DNA of 64,000 nt from Trichoplusia ni (Eukaryota > Arthropoda > Insecta > Lepidoptera > Noctuidae): contig NC_039478.1 in NCBI RefSeq assembly GCF_003590095.1, forward strand, positions 11,904,001 through 11,968,000. The letters run 5' to 3'. Under the pieces are notes generated by a model that was not told the origin of the DNA, ran no database searches, and saw nothing but the letters and a program-made list of their open reading frames with translations. The translations under genes and the position numbers were made by a program. Of the stretch, positions 35,359 through 48,400 are shown one piece after another. Position 1 is the stretch's first letter, and each line of letters starts with the position of its first letter.

Positions 35359-35707
35359 TCGCCGTTTTTATCGCGATTATAATCGGCTTTGGCCAGCGAG
35401 GGAGACTTTGGGAATAGTGACAACCTGCATTGTTGCTGCATTTCTATCATATTTCGGTATTTTCCTATAGAGATTTTCTCAGTTTTGTATGCGGAGCGCT
35501 CGCCGGCTTTCAACAGATTGACATTTTTATAAAGATTTTCCCTTGAACACGTCTTGGTGTTGTGACAGTCGTAACACACGGAATGAACATCGCTGTTTGT
35601 ATTTTTCACTTTACTCATTCTTACGGTATTTTGTTTTATGCATAAAATTTATCACTGGATAATAATTGACTGTCGTACAATTCTTAGTCATTTTTCAATT
35701 TTTGACG

Positions 35708-35968
35708 GGCCTGTTGGTCTAGTGGCTAGTGACCCTGACTGCTATACTGGAGGTCGTGGGTTCGATTCCCGCCCAGGACAAATGTTGTGTGATGAGCATG
35801 ATCATTTGTTCTGGTGCCTGGGTGTAATTTATCTATAATGGTATGTATTTAGAAATATATAAGTAAGTTTATCAGTTGTCTGGTTACCATAACACAAGCT
35901 CTGCTTAGCTTGGGATCAGATAACCGTGTGTGAGTTGTCCCGGGATATATTATATTATATTATTATAT
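35708..35968 (+). mobile_element. tRNA-derived SINE, near full length
   Basis: The head has a pol III A-box-like TGGTCTAGTGGCTAG and an exact B box GGTTCGATTCC (35759-35769), resembling a Glu/Asp-type tRNA. It continues with CAGGACAAATGTTG, CATTTGTTCTGGTGCCTGGG and the TTATCAGTTGTCTGG half, and ends GTTGTCCCGGGATAT followed by an ATT-rich tail (TATTATATTATTATATTTA). The order and tail fit Metulj-like lepidopteran SINEs. It does not fold as a functional tRNA because the anticodon arm is degraded. No clear target duplication was found. Confidence 0.85.
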
Positions 35969-36846
35969 TTACAAATTGCTATGAATGTACAAAGGCTTAT
36001 ATTTTTCCTTGAATTTTTGATTCATATCTTCTATATATCCATAAGCTTCAACAAAGAGTGTACGGTCGTAAAGCCTTAACGATCACATACGCAAACTGAA
36101 CACTTACGTACACAATGGCTCAGCAAATAACTCCGAAAACAGTTTGACTGACAGCTCTTTTGTCATGTGAATTTCACAAACTTAGCGTTTTAGCGGCGTT
36201 TTATTATAATATCTAGCGGATCCGACCTTTTGACTCATCATTTTTTTTCAATAAATTTGTTTTGTGAGAGTATTTTTTTGTGATTTGAGTTATTTTTAGC
36301 AAAACCTACAATTATTTTTTTAGGCTTGCTTCAATGAAAAATACTTTGTATTACTAGGTAAGTCTTTATATGATTTGTTAACAATGGTAAAAAGGTTTAA
36401 GCGTCTAAATAATCTTTAATTTCGTCAATCTAATCTTATAACCAATAAATAGAGCGAAAAATGAATCACGAATGGAGAGAGCCAAATAAAAAATGTATTC
36501 ATCCCATGAAACCGATTCCACATTGCGACCAAATTCAATATAAATGACATCTAGGCAAAATTATTTGGGTTTGATTCGAAATCGAACGCCACCGCTTCGA
36601 ACCGACTTATTTATAACTTCAGCTCCAATTCAAAGATTATTCCTGGATTTTTACGATCGAACGACATCGAATCACTTTTAGAGCGATAGAATATTTCATT
36701 GTGATGAACAATAAATCAGCTCGATGATCACCGATTCACACTCAATGGAAATCAAGAAAGCGCTCAGTATGGCATCAATTACCGGCCGGCACGTTACAGT
36801 TCAGACGAACGAAGCCAATAGGCGCCAACAATATCACCGGATTATT

Positions 36847-36867
36847 TGCAAATTGAATCAATTTGCA
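36847..36867. promoter_or_regulatory. 21-base palindrome with POU/C-EBP-like halves
   Basis: TGCAAATTGA and TCAATTTGCA are exact inverted arms around a single A. Each contains a TTTGCA/TGCAAA core, and the left arm extends outward to ATTTGCAAAT. This is compatible with a dimeric transcription-factor site in a GC-richer patch, but it is unproven. Confidence 0.35.
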
Positions 36868-37882
36868 GAACACGGCTACGCTTTTAGTGTGCGCCATTTA
36901 ATATGTAGCTCTTTCAACTTTGTTTACAAAACATGATCGGAGGTGTTATAACGATACACACGGGCGTGGAGCTTGGGCAACATTCTGGCATGTGCGCGTA
37001 TTGGGAACTTTTTGAATGGATTTTTGTGATTGTATTAATGTTATTGAAAAAATACCTTCGAACAATTTTCGTTCAATAAAAATCTAAAATAAAATGTACA
37101 TATTTTTTGGATATAATCCGGTTAAAACCAGTTTTCGGTGTATAAGAAAATGAATTACACATACATCGTAATTACGAACTTTATGTTACACGAAATAAAT
37201 GAATATAAGTCGTAAGTAGCAAGTTAAACAAAGTAAAACAAAAGAACAAAAACTGATTTACAGAAGAAGTAGAAGCCTTCAGGTCAGGGTTAACCAAACA
37301 TTTAATTAGTTCTAGTCAAAACACCGCCATTTTTACTCACAAACTCAACCAAACTTAATTATGAGTGCAGAACAAATCTTAATCAAAACTCCTTGCTTTA
37401 GCCGCGTTAATCATAATAAATGTTTGGCGAAGGGAATTGCTGTGTGTGCCGAGTTATTGCTAGAATCCACGCCTGGTGACATAATGACATCTAGCGGGCT
37501 ATTTTACAAACTTAGAACAATGAAGCTTTCATTACATGCGTTAATTCGTGTGCCCAAAATAAGGTTGTATTTCAGTCGGACTTGCTAATTTATTGGCATG
37601 GAATTTTATTTTTAGTTTCTTTACCTTTGTAAAATTGAATAAAATCATGAAATAATGTAAATATTTATTTAAAGCTTCCATTAAAATGGATATTCAAATC
37701 GTTATCAAATAAGCGACAAATAAAACCACGTTAAAATCTATTTGCCAGAAAAAGATATACTTAAATCTAATTTAATCTCAATTACTTGAAACATCAATTA
37801 GTTCTTTCACAGATTAACGAGAACTTGTCGTCAATTAATAATAGCAAATATTCGAACTCCCTATACATTCTGTGGCCGATAT

Positions 37883-37894
37883 CACGTTAACGTG
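37883..37894. promoter_or_regulatory. 12-base perfect palindrome CACGTTAACGTG
   Basis: A perfect 12-mer palindrome lies in a moderately GC-rich setting. It could be a binding site or chance. Nothing nearby decides. Confidence 0.25.
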
Positions 37895-38344
37895 TAAAAA
37901 TATCGACGCGCAGCTACGCACTACGCCCAAAGACCAACATGTTGTATAAACGGCCGAAACTTTAGCAATTGATCTAACAAAATTAGTTGGCGGTGCCTGT
38001 GTACCGGCCCCAATATAACATAACATAATATAACTAGTTTGATGTTCCTTTCGCGTTATATAACAACATTTTTGGAGATTTGAGAGTCTTTCGTGAATAT
38101 GAGAGAATTAGGTCAGGATTTCATCAAGTTTAAGTTTTGTCGTCAATAACTGTGAAGGTTTTATTACATTACTGATTTTCCCGGATCATTTATTTGTTAG
38201 ATTTTTTGTCTCGTTCTTATATGAAATTGAATTGGAATTTCAGATTGCTTACTTTTTGAGGCAAAGTGATTTTAGACTAGAATATAATATTGAAAACCTG
38301 AATTGATTTGGACCCTTATAACAGGCCATGAGTTAGCTAGACTT

Positions 38345-38425
38345 AGTAGGCTAGTTGGTAAAGCTACTGGCATACGTATATAACCAGGAGTCCCAGATTC
38401 GAGTCCTATCTGAGGTTGGAATATT
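38345..38425 (+). mobile_element. tRNA-like SINE head, degenerate
   Basis: TAGGCTAGTTGGTAAAGC resembles an A box (TRGYNNARNNG type), and AGATTCGAGTCC about 45 bases later resembles a B box. Their spacing fits a tRNA-derived head different from the 35.7-kb family. No clear 3' body or tail follows. A decayed tRNA gene is the alternative. Confidence 0.4.
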
Positions 38426-41400
38426 TTCAGTGAATCAACTATTCTACTTAGAAATACTCAAAATATATTTGTTTTTAATTCGAAACAATACATATTCAAA
38501 ACTCAATTATTTTTATTTTTTGCAGCCTTGATAATATAATTTGCTATCATAGACAATTCCAACAACTGTCACAAATCGCACAACCATAAACAATAATACG
38601 TTCGCGGTATCTAGAGGGTCCTATAATGAGGTTGTTTACCGCCTACGTTATGTGGGTTGCCAGTACCAGAACGAGTGTTGCCACCTAAAAATATTCGCTG
38701 GCCTAGTTTCACGAGCCATCTATTCGAACATTTGGCCCACTAACGCCCACAACTGTAAATCCTGTAAGCTAGGATACTGAAACACCATAAATAAGTACGA
38801 GATAACATTGAAATGGGGACGAATGGAACGTTTGTGTGATATATTTTAATTGTGTAAGAATTGAAATAGGTTTTATGTGCCTAGTACTAGTGCCAACAAT
38901 ATGTGCGTGATGTATTAAACAATTGGTGGAACGTATTTCTGTATGTAAAGTTACATCACATCTCAAACGTAACGTGGACCATAAAAAAATTATGTGTCAT
39001 GGCATCCGTGGCCTATAAATAAAAAAAACAAATGCCAACTTTTAAAATTGGAATTCCTATGCAATTTAACTATTGTTGTAACAATGTTGTCAGTTTTATT
39101 GTTACGAACACAGAAATTTATGCGTGAGTAGAACTGAATAGTTTGATAACTAACTTCGTAAATAGAGTTTCCAGTGATAGTGCTCGGTTATAATGGAGCT
39201 TCTAACAACGGACGCTGGGCTTTCATAACTTATAAACAAAACGTGGAAGATGTGGTGTTACTGTATCTTTTTTTGTTACATATACTATATTGTTTTATGT
39301 GCCAAGTTGAATGGTATCATTTTTCATTTTATTTTAGGTTTAAATAGGCACTCTCACATGTGGTAGCTACGCATTAATTATTTCAAAGAAACACTCTCAA
39401 TATGAATTTCATAATTATTATAAAAGCATCAATTATATTGTTTCTTTCTGTCAAATATTCCTTATCTCATGTTTTGAACGCAAACATGGACGATTTGTTT
39501 GAAAAACGTGAAATACCTAAATTATTTCTTCTGTCTTATTTCTAGTATCAATTTAATTAACTCAAATTAACAAACATACACGTGCTTAAAATTCAAAAGA
39601 CAGGTATTTCTAGCCAGTATTTAATAATAAATAAATAAAAAAAAAACATAACAAGCATCGTCCATGCCCCGCATGCGGCGTGTCCGCGGCGAATGCACGT
39701 TTCACGCCCCAATGGGACTCGGTTTGGACTGGCCCAGGCTGCGCAAAGGGCCTGCATTCGAACCAATTGGATAAACAAGTTTGTTTGCCAGTGTAACTCG
39801 TGGATACTCGTGTAGTAAAAATATAGTTGTTTGGACCGCTGTGCGGTAGGCTTGGTAGGGAATTGATAAGGGTATCGTACGTTTGCGTTATATTTTTCAG
39901 TATGGGTTCATTACTAATTAAATACACAGCTCATGAAGTATATTGAATGTTAAAATACTAACAGACTAATCACTTAATGATAGACTAGAACATAAACTGG
40001 TGACAATTTCTTGACTTATAGATTAAGTGAAAAATGTATGTTAAAATGTGCTAGGTATCGATATGACCAAATTTTTGTTGATATAAACGATACTTCAATA
40101 ATAATACATGTCTAAAAAGCCTTTTAACATGTTTCCTTAATGGTATCAGTAAAATAACATCAAAAAGTAGACGCCTACAGACATCTTCAATCCTGAATAG
40201 GGCTTCATTGATATTTCAATTTATATCAAACTTTATGCACACATCTCACAAATATGATCAAAGAAAACCATTAGGAAGTAGAATATTACGAGTGCGAATA
40301 ATTCCACGCGTACTAACCTTCAAAGACTTGTATAAACAACTATGAAAATATTTACAATCCTTATGAGATGACACGGCCACTTAAGAAGGGGGAATTTTAC
40401 TATGAAAGGCGTGTTTATATTGGAAACATATCCAAATGAACGTTTCAATTAGAAAATGCATCAAAATATACCGCCCGGCGAGTCCCGGCCTAGTCTAAGG
40501 GGATACCCCAAAGGAAAGGTCGATGACCCTTCACCCGACTCGCACTCATGTTACATTCATTAGAAATTCTTCCAACCATCCCCCTCACACACATAACAAT
40601 ATAATACACCCATCCCACTCTAACACTAAATAAATAACACCGAAAATGTTGCTCGAGTAAATGCAAACGATATTAATTTTAGGATTGAACTGAAATATAA
40701 TAATTTATGTTTTCGGTAATTGAAAGTGATGTTATCGGGGTAATAATAGAATTAGGAAACAATCATTAGTCATAATTTTAACTAAATTACTAACGAAAAT
40801 AAACATGTAATTTGAATTTCGGAAAACTAGATGTAATGTGTTTACAATTTATGATAAAACAGGGGAATCTTAATACTAGTTTACAAAATTCAGTGCAGAC
40901 TTTAAATAGCTTTAGCTTGAGAAAGGATAGTAAGACTTTTATAGGCGCCAGCTGATGATGCACAGCCAGTTTACACATTACAGTTTATACTTTACAGTTA
41001 CGAGTAGCTCAGACGATTTCAGATTAAAATATTGTTACTACAGGTATAATCACGATGTTTTCCTTCACCGTGTAGATTAGAATAATTAAGGATGAACATA
41101 TAAGTGTGAAAATTTACATTATTTGTTTAGTTCTTGGGATCGAGCTTGCACCTCGTACATGCAAACAAATGCATAGAACCGCAAAACCACCACGACTAGT
41201 TCTCTCCTTTGCATCAATTTAAAAATGATAAACTTTTGTTCATCAAAAACCTAACACATTTTGATTTTAGGCGCCATTTGGGGAACAGATACCGTTTTTA
41301 ATAAGATATTACTATTTAAAATCACAGTAGTACCGTTACAACAGCCAACATTAAATACATTATTACGTCTTTAAATTCTATACCCATTTGTTCAGCCTAA

Positions 41401-41535
41401 ACAGTTGACTCATAAAATCTTAGTAGACATCCATACAAACTATTTCCCCACAGATAAACCTAACAGTTTACGACCGATTTTACACCTTTGTTTACGATTA
41501 TATACATCGGTTAATGTATCGATGTAATGTTTTGT

Positions 41536-41570
41536 TAATATCGATATTATTACTCGGCCTATATCGATAT
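41536..41570. promoter_or_regulatory. Paired DRE-like palindromes
   Basis: TAATATCGATATTA (41536-41549) is a perfect palindrome, and ATATCGATAT (41561-41570) is a second one 11 bases on. Both contain TATCGATA, the DREF/BEAF-type core of insects. The tight pairing suggests a promoter- or boundary-type element, but no transcription unit is visible. Confidence 0.35.
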
Positions 41571-42393
41571 TAATGGTCAGAGTAAATTCTTGCGAAATAG
41601 AGTGGCGATTCACGAATAGTTACTCGCGTAAGATATTTGGAACTTGTGTAAGTTTCGACATTGTTTAAGCAAGACATTATACTGCAAGTTCTCACTTACG
41701 TGCTACAAATAATCCTATCTTAACTCTAGTCCCTCTAACCAAATGGCATTTCTACAATCGGGTATTTACAGAAAGTTCTCAAATGTATTTAATGATAATT
41801 TGTTTCGCAGGGTCACGTGACTTATACTGTTTGACATATTGGAGCTTTCTATCAACGCTGATGATTCTTGGCTAAGAGTCTGTTTCATAAGCTCATAGGG
41901 CGATAACTATTTTTTATATCGAACAAATCGTAAACAATGTATCGAGCATCGAGCATGTAGCCAGACAGTAAAATCACAAATTATACTATATTTTACGCAA
42001 GTATTTATCAAAAAGATAAATTACTATAACTACTAAGAAAGTAGAAATCAGTACATTATCCTATACGTTGTTATTAACAATAGGTTCGATACACAGCTTG
42101 CGCTCAAGAATTTGTTATTCATAACGTTTTAGTTAAAGTTAACGAGCTCCGGAAAATTGGGTGAGTGGCCGTGGATTTATTTATTAGACATTTTGTATAT
42201 TGAAATGTTTTTCTCTTGAATGTCGGGTATTCGCAGCATGTACCCAAATTGACCTGGATTGTAATGGTTTACATTTGGGGGTAATATTCAAAGGGGAAAT
42301 ATTTTTAATTAAGTCGGTTTTTTGCGGTTATACGTTAAAGTTTTGATTTAGAAGCATTTTGTGTTGCTCGTATGTGATTCTAATGACTTCTAC

Positions 42394-42416
42394 AGTAAGT
42401 AAGTAAGTAAGTAAGT
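42394..42416 (+). repeat. Tetranucleotide microsatellite (AGTA)n
   Basis: More than five uninterrupted copies of the AGTA unit are present. It is a likely polymorphic locus. Confidence 0.9.
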
Positions 42417-43954
42417 GTTTATAGTATCAACTTTTCATGATACTTAAACATATCACAGGCCTCATTGTTGTTTTAATTCTCTTATACAAATATACATAAA
42501 TACAACAGATTTTGCATCAAAAAAAATAAAACCTAATTTCCGAAAACCAACCAAAACCCGACATCCAAGTATCCACGACTGCGTTACCCCGTCCAAGCCA
42601 TAAGTGGCATTGTGGCATAACTGACTGCGACTTGCGTTTGTAGCCGGAGATGCGGAAAATTAAGCCGGTGGCCGCTGACCCGGAGGCACTGAACCGACTT
42701 TCTTGCATTGTAACCAGATTGATAGCGTTGCCATCGAGAATAATTTACTTTGGAACTCATTTTCTTTTGTCTTGTTAGTTTTGTTTTTGAGTTTATTAGT
42801 TGTTATTAATATATTACATAAAAGGGCGGAATTTCGATGCGTTTTTGTCAGTTTTTTAATTTACTTTGCTTGAAGCGTCGTTTGCAGGAGTTAAGGCTGA
42901 ATATATTTGCTTTTTATTTTTTATACTTTATTGAATCAGTAATGACTTCTGTAAAGTGTTTTTGACAATAAACATTTTTGATTTTGTACTCATCGAAAAA
43001 CTAATAATTTCACTTAATATGAATGAAATGGCTAGTAAAATTTAAATAACTACCTATTAAATAATAATAAACTCAAAATATAAATATTCCACTTCTGCAA
43101 AGCCTCTTCCGATGTAGAGAAGGTTTAAGTTTTGCTCAAATGTCCATGAAATAATGCCCGTGAAGTTTGCACTTACAAATAAAATATGACGTTGAAACTA
43201 AATGATATTATAGCTTTATCTTCGCAGTGTGAAAAAATTAAAGAAAAAATATTACAACACTACTTATAAAGGTTTTGTTAATAAACATGATCCAACACAC
43301 CAAACGTAATTAGTAGTTCAAAACATAAAACGACTAATTACAGTTTTCTGCATTGAGCTGACACAAATGCACTAATTAATTAACATGCAACTAAATAGAT
43401 TAGCCTAATTAACATATCGCCGGGGTATTCAATAATGTATGGTACTGAGTGCGCTACTTTCTAATGGATGAAGTAAGTCTAGTTCTAGAAAAGGTGTTCG
43501 TAGGCTTTATTCATACTTAAGGCTGACTGGTTTACAGTTGTGATGAATTAAATTTTATTTTTATTTTAAATGAGTGCTTTTTGACACAGAAGGCGAATAT
43601 ATACATTGTATTTCGGTTCGTATGTTTTACAAAGTAACTATTTCATACTACTTGATAAATAACAAAGGATAATTTCGTCATGAAACGCATAGAGTCCAAT
43701 TGACGGAAACCGCTAATACTAGATTTGATGAACCCTAGTAATAATTACAATATTTTCATAATCTTTCTGTGCATGAAAAAGCAACTCTCCCCTCCTTAAA
43801 CTAAAACTTAAAAGTGCTCGAAAAATTTACATAAATTCAAATGACAGAAACTTTAAATAGAGCCAGCCTTTCCCTGCATCCTACGTATCCATATAGCGTA
43901 GTTGTTTGGCATCCAATAACTCACAATGTCACGGACGAAGCAACTAGGTCACAC

Positions 43955-43987
43955 GGTTGCTAGGCGCTAGTGTCGCTCCTAGCGACC
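43955..43987. repeat. Hairpin with TTGCTAGG arm
   Basis: GGTTGCTAGG (43955-43964) and CCTAGCGACC (43978-43987) pair over ten positions with one G-T pair around a 13-base loop. The left arm shares GTTGCTAGG with the X-box-like palindrome at 13.0 kb. The patch is GC-rich and ends in CGGCCGGGG. Confidence 0.45.
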
Positions 43988-45462
43988 GGCCGGGGAAACA
44001 CGCTTCAAATAAACATGGTCTGTTTATTTGATTTTCATTTTTGTATGTGGTGTTGTTTTTCATCTAGATCTTGGTAAAAACTAAATTCTTTAACGTTTTT
44101 GTTGATATTGTGATTGGATCCATTTGTTTGTAATGAGAATACCATTTTGAGTGTTTTTTGACTTTCTAAGGAAATATTTATTTTGCAACAAATTTTAAAG
44201 CAATATTCACATTTTTACTGATAATGTAGCAGTAATCAGCAATATGTAAAAACCAATATTGCTAATCTTGGGTTGGTATTTAAGCTCAAATTAAAAAAAA
44301 ATAGGAAAAATAAGACGCCACCACTTATGAAGGAAACAAAAAACAATAGAGAATCTTCTCGAATTAAAAACAATAACGTACAGAAACTTGAACTGCAAAC
44401 CAGTTAAGTAAGGTCATTACATATTCATTGAACGATCTATTCACGATTATACAATTACTGTGTCAATGTATTCCATGTTATGACTTTATGGCCGATGTGC
44501 ACGCTAAGTGTGGGCTACTTCTCATACATTATGTAATTTATCGGTCAATGTACAGGCTAGTTTAAGTTTATAAACCTTGCCCGGTAACAAGAATAATAGC
44601 TTTTTCAATAAATAACATTTGTTCAAAAAATCTTGGGTTTAAAGTTCCGTCAGGAAAATATTCAATGTGTATTTAGATCTATATATATGTATTTGTCCAT
44701 ATATCTAGTACCTATCTATTAAAATTATACAAGAAAAAGTGATCCCCTTTTAGGCTTCAGCCGTTTTACATTTTTTAAAGCAATTCTAGCGTCCGTTTTC
44801 AGTTTGACGTGACTGAGATGAAGTAGGTGGATACGCAGTTTAAAAATAAGCCATTTCACACATCGAAAATTGAATTCTGGTTTTCAATATATTTCTAATT
44901 ATATTATCTATGAGGAAGCTATGCAGTAGACATTATACTAAGGTGATGATCGGACCGGATGAAGTTAAGCCGACGATTAAAAGGTTGGACTGTTCTGGAC
45001 TTGTCTAAAACACTTCACGTGCATCGTATAAGGTACATACCAAAGGTACATACGTATGAAATACAATGCAGCCACATAAATGTGTATTTCATTCACGGAA
45101 TTTTAAATTCTGACACAATCTTTAGTGGGCACAGCTAGAGAGAAATTTTAAACTGGAAACTTAGAGACGGCCGTATATCTTAGAAGAGATGAGAGTTTTT
45201 GGGGTTGGATAAGATTTTCGGATGCGATTCGGTTAATTCTTAAGAGCAAAACTGACTTTAGTATTTTGAAGATAATAATATTATTGAATTATTATATCTG
45301 CTTTATAGTAGTAACAAAATAAGGTTATATTATTAGGTACCTGATCACAAATAGAATAAGTTTAATAAATTAGTTAAATTTAGTCGTCATGTCCACAGAC
45401 AAACTGTGCAAACAGTTTAGTGGTAAAATGTAAAGAAAATATCAATGTAAACAGTTTAATAA

Positions 45463-45497
45463 TTAAATAAATGAATAAATAAATAATAAATAAAATT
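45463..45497 (+). repeat. AAAT-type microsatellite, imperfect
   Basis: About seven imperfect AAAT/AAATAAT units are present. It is simple-sequence DNA and carries no further signal. Confidence 0.75.
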
Positions 45498-48400
45498 AGG
45501 TTTTATTTATACTGCTGAAAATACAGTAACATTTTCATTCTGAAAAGCCAAAGTCGTTAAATATATAATATTTATATCAACTTAAAGAATTGTTGAAAGT
45601 TCGCTAGCAACAGACAGAATATTAGAGTTAACAGCTATGATAAGAAGTTTCTTTTACCACAGTCATAATAGTAGGTTCTCGTTACATTTCACTTGAATTT
45701 CATACTCCAAGCTTTCCACGTAACGTACCTGAAACAAATATAAAACATCTATAAGTAAAAGACAAAGAATGACTTAAGTACATAAGTAAAGAAAAATGTG
45801 TTCTTTTAGCTTATTTATTCATAACTTCTTCAAAGGGTTAAAAAGTCCTAATTATAAGAAGCTTTGAAACATAAATTGATGTCTAGCATAAGTCTATGTT
45901 AGGCTTTATAATTATACATTAATATATAATAAACTGGTTTGTCATCTAACTCATTCATACTGGCATAATAGAAAATCTAGTTTATCTAATTCCTATCAAA
46001 AAGCCTTGAACTACATTCACAACTCAAAAGCAATAACATTTTTATGAAAAAGAAAACAAAAAAATAGCTTAACATTGAAGAATAAAATGCAAATAAAAAT
46101 GACCTAATTTTAAACAATGAAAGGTAGTCAGTAACGCCAAAAGCAAGTACGTAATTACCGTGTCAATTGAGCTCTAAGAATGTAAGTGAGTTGAACGTTG
46201 TATTGTTTGAAAGCATTTAGGACGCCAGTATTATATATATAAAGCTTTGTTTGCTGTCCGAAAACTTGTGTAAAATAGGCATATGAAAAGTAAATAGGTT
46301 CGATTAGATTACTTGACGACGATGCCGTTACTAACAACGACTAACGTTTAGCCAGATATGTACATATTAAAATTTTAAACATATATTTCTGTCGTGTGTA
46401 CAAAATAGTTAGCACTTTGAGCCACTTTTTGAATTCATACTAAAACCGTTGACTAAACCACTCACACACAAAAAGAATATTACTAGTATAGTGGACACAT
46501 TTTGATTGAACAACAGTCGCAACGCAGTGCACGTCTCTAACGCAATTACATACATAAAAAGCGAGAATTCAATTTTTCTAGGCTTAAAACGATTCAAAAC
46601 ATATAACATCGAAAGGGGAGCTGGCTGAGGGCTCTAACTCCCGTATGAATCCGTTGGAATGAATAAAAAATAGCTCGCACAAAGGGCGTACGGGTCAAAA
46701 GCGAGATACCTCGGAGTGTAATAAAGTCGCTCTTTTGCGAGTGCCCGGCAACGGTTCAAATTAAAAAGTAATGTGGCTTTCGTCAATTGCAAAGGAGGAT
46801 GTTTTCACGAAAACTTAGCGTTCCATATGAATAGGTTATACTGTCTTGGCTTCTTTCGGTATGGAACGAATCAGTTCTAAGGAAGAACGAAACATTGTAG
46901 GGATCAAAAATTACAAAATACATCTCGTCACGCAGTATACTTAAACCCGTTTAAACATATACGTATAAAACAAATTTTCCTCAAAAAGTCAATTAATTCA
47001 AAACCAAACTACCAAACTCAAGTATTAGGCAACCAGAAGGGCAAAAAATAGCCTACACATCACACCTTAACTCACTGCGAATTGCGATAATCAAAAATAT
47101 CTTAATTTATTAAATTTTTCTTCACACAAAAAAAAACAACCGCCGAAAAAGGTAAATCACAGACGTGTTTTAACTGCAGTTTATAAAAACGTCGCCGAGT
47201 TACCGCGCGCTAAATACGAGTGAATTATGGTTGAATGCACGACGAAACAAATAAGAGGAAAGTTGGGCACTGGACATTTTAAAATACCAGCGACCCAGGA
47301 AATATGGGGCTGAAAAACTTTCAAGGATGTTCACCAGTTAAAAGTGTTCTAAAAGCAAACAAGTGTTTCCAGCTTTTCTTTTAAAATAACGAATACTTTG
47401 AGGTCCTTTTGTAGCATCCGAAATAGGTAGCTATTATTTTTGCCTCTGTTTTAACAAAAAGTAAAAACTGTTTGCTGTAAAAATGAAGTTTCACATAATT
47501 TGATTGGTGGTGAAAAATAACGAATGGAGGAATTAACGTATACTTAAAGACAGCAAATTTCGCCACAGACTGTTTCTAATTTGTCCGTATTTACACCCTC
47601 ATAAAATTTTAATAAGCAAAGACCAACCGAAACGTTCCGAAGAGCTTCGGACTCCAATATTAACAGTCCAACATCTGGCAAATGTTCCAAAAAGTCATTA
47701 ACATCAAAACGCGAGTCTCGCCAAACGCCATCGGTTATCAAGAGCGAGTTTGGGAACTTTGGCTCCCTTTGACAGCGGCTTTTCGTCTTCAACCGGCAGA
47801 TCTGATGTAATCCGACTTATATTTCTAAGTCCCTACCGCGGCCCTAAATTACGTTTATAATCATGATAGTCGGTACTAAGTTTCTGCCGATACGTGCGAG
47901 TTTGGTCTAACTTTGACTGAAGTAGTCGAGTTCATTAATAGATGATTTAAGTTCGAGACGGCGATAAATAGTGCGAGTTTATGATATACCTTCAATTATA
48001 CGAAACAAGTGAGGAACAACATTTTCTTCGTTGTTACATAAAGCTCAATTTACCTTCCCATTTTTATCGATATAGGTACATGGAGTTGTTTATATAAAGG
48101 GCTGTAAACTACTAACACGAACATCGTTGATCAAATTAAAGCAAGCCAAACCGTGTCTATCTAATTTTCGTGTTGCGGAATTCGAAATTCAATAATTCAC
48201 TTAACACTTGAATTAGTAATTAGTCAAAGTTAATTATTCGTTTGATCAATACTTAGAAACAGGTCACTATAATTAATTATTAAGAGCTCAACGCTTTGTT
48301 ATTTTGAGTAAACAATATAAGACATTGAAGGTGCAAAATATTTTACAGCAAAATTCTAAAATAGCTGGTAACACTTTAAGCCTTCTTTCTTTTAAATATA

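Larger units (their letters stand above)
27181..35700. other. Non-coding DNA with GC-richer patches
   Basis: No gene is supported. Apart from a non-LTR tail at 29.8 kb, repeats are few. GC-richer, unique-looking patches lie at 29.1-29.3, 30.2-30.4, 31.35-31.65, 32.0-32.25 and 35.0-35.6 kb in otherwise AT-rich DNA. The 31.35-kb patch holds short tandem motifs (GAATCGGGGT; CTCTACCCG three times in degenerate form) and a NotI site. Confidence 0.6.

Noticed and set aside
35094..35618. 174-codon minus-strand open frame
   Set aside because: It is one of the longest frames outside copia, but it has no recognisable domain, mixed composition, and lies in a GC-richer patch where chance frames are longer. 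I did not call it a gene.
35708..35780. Functional tRNA gene
   Set aside because: A and B boxes are present, but the anticodon arm does not pair and a SINE body and ATT-rich tail follow. It is a SINE head.
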